Of a DNA stretch of 62,251 bases, positions 12,650-23,710 are shown in pieces (the stretch's first letter is position 1; every line of letters starts with the position of its first letter). Below the pieces are notes generated by a model. It saw nothing but the letters and a program-made list of their open reading frames with translations. It had not been told where the DNA came from and made no database searches. The translations under genes and the position numbers were made by a program. The DNA is from Setomelanomma holmii (Eukaryota; Ascomycota; Dothideomycetes; Pleosporales; Phaeosphaeriaceae): positions 1-62,251 of the forward strand of contig ML978307.1 in the NCBI GenBank assembly GCA_010015745.1, in the 5' to 3' direction.

Positions 12650-12806
12650 TTGATGTTTTTTCGGGACCGGGTGCTTCGTGGAGGAGGATGTCTTCGTACA
12701 GTCAGCATATGACTCGATTCGGGACTAGCAGATTTATCCTTCCAGATCGAGTTTTGGCTCTGGTGAATGGGTCGCACGTGGTGCGTCTTCTATAAGTTCT
12801 CCTGTG

Positions 12807-12959
12807 CAGACTCCGCAACAAGCAATTAAGTGGGGCTCAGAAGGTCTGGCTTGACTTGATTGATTACCTATTTGAGCCTAGTAGTTGCCTATAGAGGCTT
12901 AACTCCTACCTAGATAGGTAAGTGGGTCTCTGAAGGTGAACGGATTGACTTGCTTGTTG
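12807..12959 (-). mobile_element. hAT-type MITE, copy 2, inverted and lacking one tip
   Basis: Same element as 725-886 but reversed. It begins CAGACTCCGCAACAAGCAA and runs to TTGCTTGTTG at 12959. The 8-bp duplication CTCCTGTG lies on both sides (12799-12806 and 12960-12967). About nine terminal bases present in the other copies (CGGACTGTG, relative to the hAT end) are missing, yet the duplication is intact and directly abuts the shortened end. Confidence 0.88.
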
Positions 12960-12974
12960 CTCCTGTGGCAGCCT

Positions 12975-13262
12975 CCGACACAACTCTTCCTCTGTCGCTT
13001 TGCTTTCTGCACCCTCGCATAGTTTGTGAGTGTGCAGTCACGGATAGCTTTCGTGGTGTGTCGCGGTCTGTTTTGCTTTCTGCGCTCTCGCAGATAGATT
13101 TTGTGCGTGCGCCCATGGATAGATTTCGTGGCCCCCCTCGTCTCGCTTTGTTTTTTGCGTTCACGGATAGATTCTGTGAGCGCCCATGACTAGCTTTCAT
13201 GGCCCCTCGCATGCCCTTGATCTTTCTGCACCCACAGATAGCTTCTGTGGTCCTTTCCAATC
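12975..13262 (+). repeat. degenerate minisatellite
   Basis: Imperfect units built around GATAGATTTCGTGG / GATAGCTTTCGTGG / GATAGATTCTGTGAG followed by CTTTCTGCG-like spacers repeat through this stretch. On the minus strand the frame stays open with recurring RKLS/RNLS and ARTKS/AKNKA motifs, so it may once have been coding. It is followed directly by dispersed-motif copy A. Confidence 0.55.
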
Positions 13263-13272
13263 GTCCGCTGCC

Positions 13273-13316
13273 CTTCATTGAGCTTGAGATCCTTGGGGGT
13301 CTGACTCAAGGAAGAG
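13273..13316 (+). repeat. dispersed 45-bp motif, copy A
   Basis: CTTCATTGAGCTTGAGATCC followed by GTCTGACTCAAGGAAGAGA. It matches copies at 23848, 27278 and 28152 (core TTTTCATTGAGCTT, then GATC, then TGACTTGAGGAAGA). All four are in the same orientation. Confidence 0.6.
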
Positions 13317-14095
13317 AATGCATTGGTTTGTAGGCTTATGGCCGGTTCATTCGCGTTGTTCGAATGGCGCCGTAGCATTAGGACTTGGTATCTTTGCGCT
13401 TTCTCACAGCACAGCATTCTCATGCCGCGCAAATCGTCGAGTAGGCATCTGCTCGCTATTCATTCTCATTTTCGACACGATACTGCCACAAGCCTCCCCA
13501 TGCATACAAGCGCCAGATCACCAATGTGTCGTCTTTATTACAGATTCTTCGAGTTACTATATGGAAAAAGGTTTTGGAAATTGCCTGAACATCACTTGAA
13601 CATCACTTGAGGAACGCGAGACCAACAAGTCTTGCTCTGATAGGTGCGGGTAATCACGGATAGCAGGAAGATGCAATGAGGTTTTGTATCACTCCCGGTC
13701 TCTGTGAGACTCTACAGTACTCCAGCGCCAGGTGCCTGCCGCCTGTCATGTTGTCATGTCGTACACTTCCTCAATCATCTCCACGTCCCGATGGCACCCC
13801 TCCACCACACATATGCACACTTCAGCCACTTCAGATACCCTCGTCCTCACCCTGGGCCTCGATTGTTGGTCGATTCCTAGGCTTGCAGACGGGGAGGGTA
13901 GGGATGAGGTCACGGTACAGCTCTCGCTGGGAATCGTGGACAAAATTGCAGTTACCCTTGCACTTCTCTGTCAGCCTACAACATATACCTTCAAGCCAAG
14001 GAGCGAGAAGGTCGGCCTTTTTGCATTCAACAGTTATGAGCCCAGAATCGCTATCAGCGCATCAGCAACAACAAGTCGATTTGGTAGTTGGGTGG
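13317..14095. other. no gene recognised; holds one copy of a 58-bp repeat
   Basis: No supportable gene. The segment TGTCAGCCTACAACATATAC at about 13969 continues to AAGGTCGGCCTTTTTGCA at about 14025. A diverged copy lies on the far side of the second hAT at 16836-16893. Confidence 0.4.
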
Positions 14096-14103
14096 GCAAC
14101 CAC

Positions 14104-15900
14104 CACAGTCCGCAACAAGCAAGTCAAGCAATCTTGAGGTCGTCGATTACGCTGAGGTCTATACAACTGCCAGAGTCGCTGAAACCCAGCGTTGGCAGCA
14201 GCGAGCCACTCTGGCTTGTTGGCCCAGCTGTTCTTGCAGTAGTATTTGTAGTATGGATGGAGGCAGGCAGCAGCGTAGTAGGCAGGCGATCGATCAAGCT
14301 TATCGTAGTACTCGTTGGCCTTACGCCAGGCGGCGCGTAGGTTGATATTGAGGTGGTCTTCTGGCGCGTTGGGGTGGTTAAAATCGACTTGCTTGTATTG
14401 GCACATACGAGCTTTGAGTGAGGTGAGTACATACTCAAAGACGGGTATAACCTTGTATATAGCACCAAACTTGCCTGCTTTGCCTCGACCTTCAAGCCGC
14501 TCTGTAGCAACCTTGAGCGGCTCAAGGCAGTCCTGGTACTCTGTTATTACTGCCCGGTCAGCAGCTGTAAGGCCGATTGATCTCATCTAACCTGGAGCGT
14601 CTGGAGGCTTGTTACCAGCTTGATTTGCGCGTCTATCTTGAAGGGAGACGCGACTAATATGGTGCTCAGTGTAGGAGTTGTAAGCAGCCTGAAGTTTAGT
14701 TGCGTGCTCAAATAAAGCGTAATACGAGTTCCAGCAGGTGATAACGGGCTTGACTGGCTCGAGTATTTTGAGACGCTCTCCAGCAGGCAACTCAGCGTTA
14801 GCAGCGTTTTGAAACTCTCTGAAAAGCTCATACTGTTGTGGTGTTCTGATGAAGTTAATGACGTCGATTAGTACGCCTAACGGCCCATCTCTACGCCACT
14901 CGCGCATGTACAACTCCTCTGTATCAAGCTGTTCAGCAGCATTGTTGGTAAGCCTCGCGGTCCTTGCTAAGTATTATTGCCTAGCTAATAAGATTAAGCG
15001 TATGAGGACCACAACGGAGGCGTTGATAGGTAGCGTCAAAGTCGTATACGCAAGCAAGCGCAGCGATAGCGGTGTCGTTGTTCGTAGCATTGTCAAGTAC
15101 AAAGTAACTAAGCTTGTTCCTAGTGACACTGTACACCTCAAGCGTTTAGGCAATTGTATGTGCTATAGCTTCGCTAGTATAAGAGCCTGCAAGTTGTAGT
15201 AGGGCAATAGGAAAGTCGTGTATTACTCCAGAAGCGTCAGCAAAGTGCGCAACGACCCTAAAGAATCCACGCTTGCCACCCTTTGTCGTCCAGCCGTCAA
15301 AGCTTACGTGTATTTTACCTGCAGCTTCTGACAGGGCCTAGACGACTCGGGGCTGTAAAGAGCGGAAGAGGCGCATTACTTATGTAGCAACACTGCGAGC
15401 ACTCACCCATAATGCTGCCTCTGCCTCTGGGTTCGAAAATTTTATTATATCGCGGAAGGAGGGCTTCGTAAGCAGCTCCATTGGTAGGTTGTTATTGAGT
15501 AGGCAGAGTACAGCAGCTTGTCGAAACTGCTGTATATTGAAGTTGCCTATCGCGTTAGCAGCCTCTTGAGAGACCTCAACACCAGCCTTCAAAGCTTGCC
15601 GCAGAGAGAGCTGCCCACCAGACTGTTGCTGTTGTTGTATACCGCTCTTTGTAAGCCTATAGCCTTGTCTCTGCAAGCCGAGATGAGTAGCAGCAGCTGT
15701 CGTAGCCCTCGAAACGTCAAACATGCTGCTGCCGCTAGCGTCGATAGCCTTGTGAGTATGGCAGTACTTACATACAAACCATACTCGACTTAGGTTCTTA
15801 CACTTAACAACGCAATAGCCATGTCGATATATCCAGCTTTTGACGCGCCGCTGGGTTGTAAGAGGCTTCATAAAGCGTCTAACCGCTCCCAGTCAATGCC
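14104..15900 (-). pseudogene. hAT transposase remnant, many stops, C-terminus deleted
   Basis: Related along its length to the transposase at 1992-4643. Recognisable pieces are DGIDW then KSWIYRHGY (about 15890-15825), the zinc-finger region CKYCHTHKAID (about 15775-15745), FDGWTTKGGKRGF (about 15305-15265), then RCGPHTLNLIS and FKVIPVFEYVLTSL-like segments further left. It has in-frame stops at about 15379, 15347 and 14588. The last falls where the relative has Trp (TGG to TAG). At least one frameshift is present near 14930. The frame runs into the left terminus straight after a WQLYRPQ segment, so about 140 C-terminal codons, including the dimerisation region, are gone. Confidence 0.85.
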
Positions 15901-16574
15901 GTCAAAGTTATCGTCATCTCCATCATCTCCATCGCCACTGCCAGCTTCAGCTGTTGTCGCTGTCCCAGCGTGGCTGCACTAAGTAGGCGCAACGATCTCC
16001 ACCTCTGGCTGCGACTCCAACAATTGCGACTCAAACGTTATAGCCTGACTTGCAGCAGCTAGGGCTTGCCGGGGCGATAGTGATCGTTGAGATAGGTGCT
16101 GAGATGATGGCTCTGATGGGTGCGTACGTTTGGCAGTGGGCGTGGCAGCAGTGCTAGTAGAGAGAGCTCAAGAGCGCTTAGCCATTGTAGGCAACTAAAA
16201 ATACCAAAAAACGCGTCAGTATAGGCAGTAGTAATAACAGTAGAAACTTCAAAAATGTACTGTAGAGCACAGTACAGAACCGTGTAGTACGGTGTAGCAC
16301 AGTACGAGTGCACGGACAGGTCTAATCCAACTTGGGATGACCTTTAGGGGCTAATTGCAACTCCAAGGAAGTATCGTGAGATCGACTCCCTAGCTACTCT
16401 AGAAACCTCAAAAATGTCCTGCAGTTAACAAGCAAGACAAGCAAGTCAATCAAAAATCACTCCTCAGCTTGACTTGCTTGCGAATTTAGGTGAGCTTAGA
16501 TTGACTTGATTGAATTGATTAACTCAAGCAAGTCAAGCAAGCGAACCAATCTGGATTGCTTGTTGCGGACTGTG
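14104..16574 (-). mobile_element. hAT-superfamily DNA transposon (2471 bp), family of the MITEs
   Basis: Both ends read inward as CACAGTCCGCAACAAGCAA. The exact 8-bp target duplication GCAACCAC flanks it (14096-14103 and 16575-16582). The right subterminal region (16430-16560) is packed with AAGCAAGTCAA-type motifs. The terminal 19 bp equal the left terminus of the three 160-bp MITEs in this window. The internal transposase reads on the minus strand but is degenerate and lacks its C-terminal dimerisation region, so this copy is not autonomous. Confidence 0.92.
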
Positions 16575-16582
16575 GCAACCAC

Positions 16583-17029
16583 AAGCGAGCGACTGCCAAG
16601 ACCAAAGAACTGCGACCACCAAAGGCCCACGTTCGAAACCCGCAAGTACCAGAGGTACAATTACAAACAGTCAGATCACAGGAGCTGTAGGCTATAGAGC
16701 CTGTAAGAGCAGGAAGCTCGGCTAGAGAGCCACAGCTAGGGCCTATGCACGAGCGTAGGAGATCTGCAGGAAGAGTGTAGACTTTGAACGAGTCAGATCT
16801 ACACTAAGTTGCACGTCATTCGATCTGGGGGGTGTGTCAGCCTACGATATATACCTTCAAGTTATAGCAGTAAGAAGGTCGGCCTTTTTGCAAGCTTACA
16901 TTCTCCCATGCACAGTCGTTGCGAAACTTTGGGGCCTTTGGCTTCTTCGGACCGACTGGATGGCCGTGGACATGGCGCCTACATACGATCAGCAGAGATT
17001 TGATGTTGCGGGAGAGTTAGGTCGAAGAC
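16583..17029. other. no gene recognised; second copy of the 58-bp repeat
   Basis: No gene was seen. It contains the shared 16-mer at 16828-16843 and, overlapping it, the diverged partner of the 13969-14025 segment (TGTCAGCCTACGATATATAC onward to about 16893). Confidence 0.4.
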
Positions 17030-18222
17030 TTACTGGCCTGCATGACCGACCTTGTCGGGACAGGGCTGTCCAACGACCATAGGGCGGCTCATCGGGTAAG
17101 AAGGAACTTTATCGGGAGCAAAGCCAAAGCCGCCGGCTAGCGCAGAGCCAGGCGTGGGAAGAGCAGAAGAAGATGGCGAGGGCCCGGAGTGACCGGCCAC
17201 TGGACGCTGACCGAATGTAGGAGGCAGCTCTAGTAGACGCTTGCTCTCAGCACGAGGCGCAGAGCCGGGTGGAGCCGAATCATTACTGGGAGTAGGCGGA
17301 GAGGTCGAGGTCGAAGAGCTCTGGTCGCCGCTGCTGTGACCCTGATGAATGTGGTAAATGGGGTTGTTGATGATGGTCTGCGACTCGGCTCAGTTCTCCT
17401 GCTTGTAGCTGTTGAAACCAACATGGAGCTGAGCAAGCTTCACATGCATGTTCTGGATGTTGAACTCCAGTGTACGCTTGTGCTCCTCGATCTTCTCGAC
17501 GTCTACCTGTAGCGTATGCTTCTGCTCCTCGAACTTCGTAACCTCGTTACTGACCTCAACCTTCTTGTCCTCGATGTACTGCAGCTCTGCCTTGCTAGTA
17601 GCGGCTCGAGCCGCCATCTTTTCCTTCTTGCTCGTCATCCTGCTTCTCGACTGACGCGAGCTGGTTGAGACCGTAGCGCTCAACTGTGGCGGCCGCTTCT
17701 GGGCCGTGACCCATCGTCGTGGTGAGAAGGAAGAGGTGGGCACTCATTGCCTGGTCATCATCTGCTCGCAGTCTAGCGAGATCCTGCTCCAAGGTGGTGA
17801 TGTATTTGTCGCGCGCGTCGCGTGGCTTCTCGTCGTCCTCGGTGTTGTAGTCTTGGGTCCATTCGCCGTCGGTGATGTCATCCGCCTGAACCACAGGCTT
17901 CTTGCAGAAACGTCGAGCACCGCTGTCAGGGAGTAGAGAGCACTTGTTGAAAAAGCTCGGTGCGAGGTAGCTCCTCGGTTTTGTCCATGTCAGTATCGCT
18001 CTCGGCAGCGGGCTTGGTCTTGGATCGCTTGGTCTTGGTCTTGGATTTCTTGAAGATTTCGGGAGCGGTGTTCTCAGGGGCCTGAGCGCGCTTGTTGATC
18101 AGGTCGTGGTGCGGGATCTCCTCGATGTTGTCCATGTCGGAGTCGCTGTCGGCAATGGGCTTGGCCTTGGTCTTGCGCTGAGCCTGGTAGGCTTCGGTAT
18201 CGTCGTCGCTGTCGCTATTCAT
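17030..18222 (-). pseudogene. acidic coiled-coil gene with two frameshifts and one nonsense codon
   Basis: From the ATG at 18222 an acidic, twice-repeated N-terminus reads KTKAKPIADSDSDMD and later RSKTKPAAESDTDMD. Near 17955 a T5 run shifts the frame (ELF, then NKCSLLPDSGARRF in the next frame). A second shift lies near 17630. A strong coiled coil follows (ELQYIEDKKVEVSNEVTKFE). At 17391-17393 a TGA interrupts an otherwise open frame that continues into a Ser/Pro-rich tail (SSSTSTSPPTPSNDSAPPG) ending in TAA at 17030-17032. No family was recognised. The sum of the parts would be roughly a 395-residue nuclear-type protein. Sequencing errors at homopolymers could explain some breaks, but not the TGA. 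Confidence 0.5.
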
Positions 18223-19941
18223 AAGCGGTCTTTCGATCACGGTAGTTCGAATCCATGGCAGTTTCGTCTCCGGCAATATGCTTGGGCAGAGGTGGTTGGA
18301 GTTCGGTGTCGCTGTGGGGTATTAGGCAGCTTCATATACTCGTGAATAACCGTTTTGTCTCGCTAGAGGATGCGAGATCCACTGGTGGGTCTGTGCCAAG
18401 GACGTTTTTGGAAGCGTATGCTCAAAGTGAAAGCTGAGATCGAATCAGTCAATCGAGCCTCTCCCAGCACAACATAATCTCGAGGCGCTATGACATGACC
18501 AGTTCTGGAGGCTGCAATAGATATTTGCTGCTCACTGCTATGATGAGGATATATCATGTGGAGCCTGGTGCCTAGAGCGATGTATACACAGAGTCGATTT
18601 GAGGATGGCAATTCCGACACATGACACTGAACGCGTAGCGTCACCGGCCACGCATGAGTCGATTACAGTCAAGATCACTGAGAAGACTTGAGCGAAGTAG
18701 TTAATCATGCGCGGTCATCATCTCGATCGAAACACTGACAGTCTTAGAATGTGATGTAGTGAGTCGTAACACGTGACCTCGACCGACTAGGGCTCAAAAG
18801 GCACGCAAGATGATACTTGGGTAAGAACAAATGGAGTAAGTCAAGAAGAAATAGGTTGGCTTCGATGATGGTGTTAATTATAATGTATGCTCGCGAGGCT
18901 GCGAGACAAGTTACACCAGTGAACTTTGAGTCGTCATACGCGACTTCCTGTTACGAACATTGGAAATGACTGGTAGGGGATGCACGGGATGGTGCACAGA
19001 CCACTTTCCCCCCACCAGTCATTTCCAATGTTCGTAACACCACAGCCCTGACAGCCGCTAGAAATAGATTACGCAGTGATGATTACATCTGACGTCCGGG
19101 GCTGCTTGGCGCGATCCGAAGTACAAATCACTACAGCAATCTTGCGTGAATATGGGCGTCGCAACGGCCACAAAGCTTGACATGACTTGTTGTGCTGTTA
19201 TATAGTTACTAGAACATAACAACACTCTTTTATAAGCATTGCAGGCGCTAGGAGCTTCTAAGAAGTGCTGCAGCATAGCAGCACTGTTAGACACGAAAAA
19301 TAGACTGCTTGTAACTTTTGCGCAGAGGCTGCAATAACAACGTATTTTTTAGATAGAAGGATAAAGAAGTGTTTATTAGTAGCCTAAGTACATAAATAAT
19401 ACTGGCTTATAACCAATAGTAATGTGTGGAAGGAATGTAATCTGTTTAAATTTAAAGTACCCCTCGCTCGTCCCGGCACGGAGGGTGTCCCAACACACAG
19501 GGAGGAGGGACGTTACGCCCGACGGAATTCGATCGGCAACACAGACACTTAAAATGTCTAACCGAGACCCCTGGGAGATACAAGCCGTCAAGATGACCGC
19601 GATGATGTGCGTTGTGAATCTTGTCACTTGAACAGTGTATGATGGCGAGCTTTGCGCTGTCGTTCGTGGGCTTGACCGACATCACAAGCGCATTTGGAAT
19701 CAAAACCCTGAAGCCTGGTCTAAGGCTTCAGTCAGCGGAAGGAATGGAGAAGTACTTAGTATAAGAAGGGAGCAAAGTATCATCACATCACGTCAGCAGC
19801 AGTAGAATCGAAAAAAGTCCCTTCTTACGCCGTAAATTTAAACACTACATAAATCATGATTTGTTAACTCATGTCAAACCATACTAGCTTGTGACCAAAC
19901 CCTTGGAAACAAAACCTGCCACTGCAGGTGTGAATATTCTC
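18223..19941. other. no gene recognised; contains a long inverted repeat
   Basis: About 1.7 kb without a supportable gene. The only clear structure is the inverted repeat at 18950-19038. The part 19200-19450 is AT-rich. Confidence 0.4.
18950..19038. repeat. perfect 25-bp inverted repeat with 39-bp loop
   Basis: The left arm (18950-18974) begins GTTACGAACATTGG. The right arm (19014-19038) is its exact reverse complement. The spacer starts AGGGG and ends CCCCC, so pairing could extend with one mismatch. It could be a small foldback element, a hairpin RNA or a regulatory palindrome. No target duplication was obvious next to the arms. Confidence 0.85.
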
Positions 19942-21105
19942 CTACTCGATATCGACCTTCCTGATCTCAACATATCCGGTATCCAACTTCGGCACCTCGA
20001 CCCTCAAAATACCATCCTCCAGCTTCGCAGTGATGCTATCGGCATCAATGTGCGCGGGCGTAGCCCTCGTACCAAGTCTAATCTTCCTTTCAAACGGCCC
20101 AACCTTCCTCTCGTTCATCGCCAGTGTCTTCAAGAACTCCTCCTCGCCAGGTCGATAGATGACACCAGCGATGCTGAGCTCAGACTTCTCGGCGTCCCAG
20201 TTGACACCAACGTCTTCCTTCTTCGCGCCGGGCAGGGAGACGTGTACGACGAACGCGTTCTCGGTATCGAAGATGTCAGCGTCGGGGTTGTGGTCTTCGG
20301 TCTCAGCGGCCTTGGTGGTGTCTTGCGACTCGTTGAATTGGTTCCAGAATTGGTTCATGAGGACGGTGGGGTGGAAGCCGCCTCCTCCGCCGAAGAAGCC
20401 TCCGTGTCCCCATGGACCCCAGCCGCCGCGGCGACCGAAGCCTCGTGGGCCACGGTGTGGGCCGTGATGTGGTCCGTGGCGAGGTGGGCCATGGAAGCCA
20501 TGAGGTGGTCCATGGGACGGTCCGCCAAAGGGTGCTCCAGGTGGCCCACCATGAGGTCCCTCGTGGGTTGGAGGTCCAGGAGGGCCATGGTGATGTCCAT
20601 GTCGAGGTCCACGACCCCAGGGCCCACCGAACTCTCCAGGGCCACCAGGACCGCAGTGTCGTCGACGAGGACCTCCGCCGCAGCGACCGTGACGACCACG
20701 ACGCTTATAGCAGTTGCATTCAGAGTCAGAGCCGGAGTTGCCTGCTGGACCTTCGCCGTTGTCTTCGCCGTCTCTCATCTCTTCGTCATTCTTCTCGTTG
20801 TCCTTCTCTTTGCTGGCCTCTTTTTCGGCATCGGACTTCTCTTCGTCGTGTTCATGATGACGGTGGTGAGGTGGGGGCGGGCCGCGATGAGGGTAGCCTC
20901 GACCTCCGAAGAAGTTGCCTGCTACACTCCAGGGATCGAAGAGTCCTGGCAGACCGGCATCGTGGTTCTCGCCTTGACCTTCCTCGTGCTCGTCTCCGCC
21001 GTTACGGTTCGGGCCAGTGGACTGGCGGTTGCCGCCTTGCTGCTCAAGGCTAGCGACGAAGTCCCAAAAGGGAGCTGATTGATTCATGTATGTGACTGAT
21101 GGCAT
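19942..21105 (-). CDS. Hsp20/alpha-crystallin small heat-shock protein with a long disordered insert
   Basis: An ATP-independent holdase chaperone, 387 aa, single exon, from the ATG at 21105 (MPSVTYMNQSAPFWDF). An ATG at 21087 is the alternative start. Residues about 30-110 are acidic and charged. Residues about 110-245 are an extreme Gly/Pro/His/Arg-rich stretch, with repeated GPPHG and GGPPG. The C-terminal 112 residues are the alpha-crystallin domain, with VHVSLPGAKKEDVGVNW, LSIAGVIYRPGEEEF and KLEDGILRVEVPKL. Fungal Hsp30-type proteins are usually 180-250 residues, so the middle is expanded. A TATAAG lies near 21195-21190. The opposite strand also stays open through this GC-rich repeat, which is a side effect of composition. 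Confidence 0.93.
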   Translation of the reverse strand: MPSVTYMNQSAPFWDFVASLEQQGGNRQSTGPNRNGGDEHEEGQGENHDAGLPGLFDPWSVAGNFFGGRGYPHRGPPPPHHRHHEHDEEKSDAEKEASKEKDNEKNDEEMRDGEDNGEGPAGNSGSDSECNCYKRRGRHGRCGGGPRRRHCGPGGPGEFGGPWGRGPRHGHHHGPPGPPTHEGPHGGPPGAPFGGPSHGPPHGFHGPPRHGPHHGPHRGPRGFGRRGGWGPWGHGGFFGGGGGFHPTVLMNQFWNQFNESQDTTKAAETEDHNPDADIFDTENAFVVHVSLPGAKKEDVGVNWDAEKSELSIAGVIYRPGEEEFLKTLAMNERKVGPFERKIRLGTRATPAHIDADSITAKLEDGILRVEVPKLDTGYVEIRKVDIE

Positions 21106-22195
21106 GTCGCAATGATGGTGATATTGTAGTAATGGAGAAAGGGTGGTGATGATGGAATAAGAAATGGTTTCACAGCTCACCTTTGCAAACACTTATACAA
21201 GACCTATCCTTCAGGCATCAAATGGCACGTGGAAGCATACGTATGTTCGGCAGCGTCGCCACACAGCCTGGTGTCCCGCAGAACGCGCCATGAAAGTTGC
21301 AGGACCAATAGCACGGATGATGTACACTTTCTCGGAAGCAAGCAGAAGTGTCGAGAAGAGTCATGGGTGATAGGCTGCTCTGCCGCGTGTGCTGAAGACA
21401 GCCTGGCCAGGTTGTGTTGCAGGCAAAAGATGGTTGCGCGTCCTGGTGTGGCACAAAAAGGGTAAAGCGGCCCGTTGTCGGGGCTTTCAACGCTCCGACG
21501 GATGCGCCACAGGTGGCGGCAGGCTACTCATTGGTCCGAAAAGTCGCCATCAACAAAAGTGTGGCATTCGCAGATATCAAAGTGGCCGGCGGAGATGTAT
21601 GATGTCCGAACATGCTCTGGAGGACATCGAAGCAGATCTGTCTGGGCTTGGGCATACACAGACGCAATGTCACACCAGAGGCGGTCCTCGAAGACTGTAA
21701 TGAAAGGTGAGGATCTGTGGACATGCAGGGGAGCTAGTAGCCTAGAAGTGCTTCCAGACGTCTGTCATGATCTACCAGCGCCACAAAGAAAATGTGATGT
21801 TGTAAGTACAACTTACAAGCATTAGAATTGGGATGCATGAGACGTGCTAAGCATGTACAGGTAACCTTGGACCATGTAAAAGGCGAACGAGCCCTTCGAG
21901 AGGCAAAGTAGACAAGGAGTGCATACAGCTTTCGTGATAGTGATGATGTTTACTTCAAGAAGCTGCGTAAGGCTGAGTGAGGTGTGGGTGGCTAGACTTT
22001 GGCCTGTCAGACAAGCGCGGGGGAGGGGCAAGCTGCAGCTGCTATCCTTACAAGCTCATGCTATGACGCCATCGCGAGACAAACATTCTTCCGCCCCACC
22101 AAACATCAAGCACACTACTGAAATCTCTCCATATCGAGAACGTCCATCAAGCACCCAAATTCCATACACCAATCAATCACACAGTACCAACCACA
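21106..22195. other. intergenic, divergent promoters of Hsp20 and SRPBCC genes
   Basis: About 1.1 kb between two divergently transcribed genes. TATAAG on the minus strand near 21195-21190 is a possible core promoter of the Hsp20 gene. No gene or RNA was seen. Confidence 0.4.
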
Positions 22196-22753
22196 ATGTC
22201 CGCCCGCATCCCAACCTCCACCTCCGTCAGCGAGTCAGCCGTCATTGAGGCGCCTTTCAGCGATGTCTGGCATCTAATCAAGCTTCAAGACTTCAGCAAG
22301 TTCTGGTCTGCTCTCGACAAGAGCGACTGGGTCAAGGGCGCATCTGATGAGGCCGATATCGTTAAGTGGACCTTCAAGGACGGCACGGTAGTTGAGGTCA
22401 AGCAGGAGGAGCACTCGGTAAGTACCACCATCGCTTTACGATGAACATAAATCTGATTAATGTCCAGAGCATCGACCACTTCATCACATACAGCATCATC
22501 TCAGCGCAGCCTGAGCTCTCATACTCGTCCGTCGTCAGCACCATCCGCGCATACCCCGTCACATCCGGCCAGCACGAAGGCCACACCTTTGTTACCTGGA
22601 CTGGCAACTTCAGCAGCGATGCCGATGCTAGTATGTGAAGCAGAATTTTCTTTGATACCGTATGCTAACACCGAGACAGGCGTGATTCAGGATGCCAAGT
22701 TCAAGCGTCGCGAAGCTCTCGCCGACCTCGCAAAGGCTGCTTCCAAGAAGTAA
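22196..22753 (+). CDS. SRPBCC (Bet v1-like / polyketide cyclase) fold protein
   Basis: A small single-domain protein of 152 aa, encoded by exons 22196-22417, 22468-22630 and 22680-22753. The introns are 50 and 49 bp with GT-AG ends. The pattern VSESAVIEAPFSDVWHLIKLQDFSKFWSAL at residues 10-39, then strands around TFKDGTVVEVKQEE and HTFVTWTGNFSSDADA, and a C-terminal helix (KFKRREALADLAKAA) is the SRPBCC helix-grip order. Members bind hydrophobic ligands in a cavity. The ligand here is unknown. There is no signal peptide, so it is probably cytosolic. Confidence 0.85.
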
Positions 22754-23469
22754 GCTTCAACGTTGGAAAGAAGGATGCTTTGCAGAGAAGGAAGCGACAC
22801 AAGTCTAAGTAGTGGATAGGCGAGCATCGTCGGCTCATTATCAAAACGATCAAGGATAAAGAAATTGCGATTAGATCTCATTCCCGCAAAAATCATAATA
22901 TGATATAATGATAAAGCTTTCATGTAGCTTCAACGTGCAATCAACGCATGACGCTGTGCATGTTGTGGAATACATGAGAAGCGTCAGAGGTCAATCACCC
23001 CTGCAAGGGACACGCGCGAAGTCCAACGGAATCAACAACTTACACAGCGTAGAGAGTCGGTGCAAAAAGGTTGCAGACCAGTTGGCATGGCAAAAGCATA
23101 TTCAAAATGTGGTATAGCAAATTGGGAGCCCCGGAAGGACTCTACACGGCCGTTTCCGTGCAAGCTACGGTGAACCATATGCACCAACGCTAGCCTTGCC
23201 GTAGCCTTGCAACCATCATCGTCTTTAGCTCCTCATCCTTCCCATCAAGTCAATCTTTGCGGGCAGTTCACCGTTCGTTGCTCCAGTCGTCACAGCCAAG
23301 ACTCGACGGACGCTATCATTTAGCCACAATTGGGATATTTTCTTCCATTGAGCGCCTTGTCAACAGGCCATGCAATAAACCAGCCAACTCAGCACTTGAA
23401 GCCGGTCTCCGCAGCTCGAGCAGTAATAGTGCAAGGCGTTGCTGACCTTGTGGGCATCTCGCTTCGGGT

Positions 23470-23710
23470 TCACCTCGTTGATCACGTTTCCTCCGGAGAC
23501 CGGCAGACCTACCCACTGACGCTTCATGCTTTGTCTGTTGATGACGTTTCCAAGGGGAAATCGGCAGCTTGAACACTGACGCTTCAGGTCTCGACCTGTT
23601 GAGGGACTGATGCTTCGTATCCAGCGGATTGACAACCTGACGATTCGGGGACTATCCGTTGAGGAGTTGGCGTTTCGCGCCCGGCAGATTGATGACTTGC
23701 TGATCGCATC
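23470..23710 (+). repeat. degenerate minisatellite, about four units of 61-66 bp
   Basis: Anchor words recur at about 23472 (CTCGTTGATCACGTTTC), 23532 (CTGTTGATGACGTTTC), 23598 (CTGTTGAGGGACTGATG) and 23660 (CCGTTGAGGAGTTGGCG). Shared inner words are CGGCAGA and CTGACGCTTC. Units are clearly diverged. Confidence 0.55.

Noticed and set aside
19891..21078. Long open frame opposite the Hsp20 gene
   Set aside because: It mirrors the GC-rich repeat on the coding strand and has no family resemblance, while the other strand has a clear alpha-crystallin domain.
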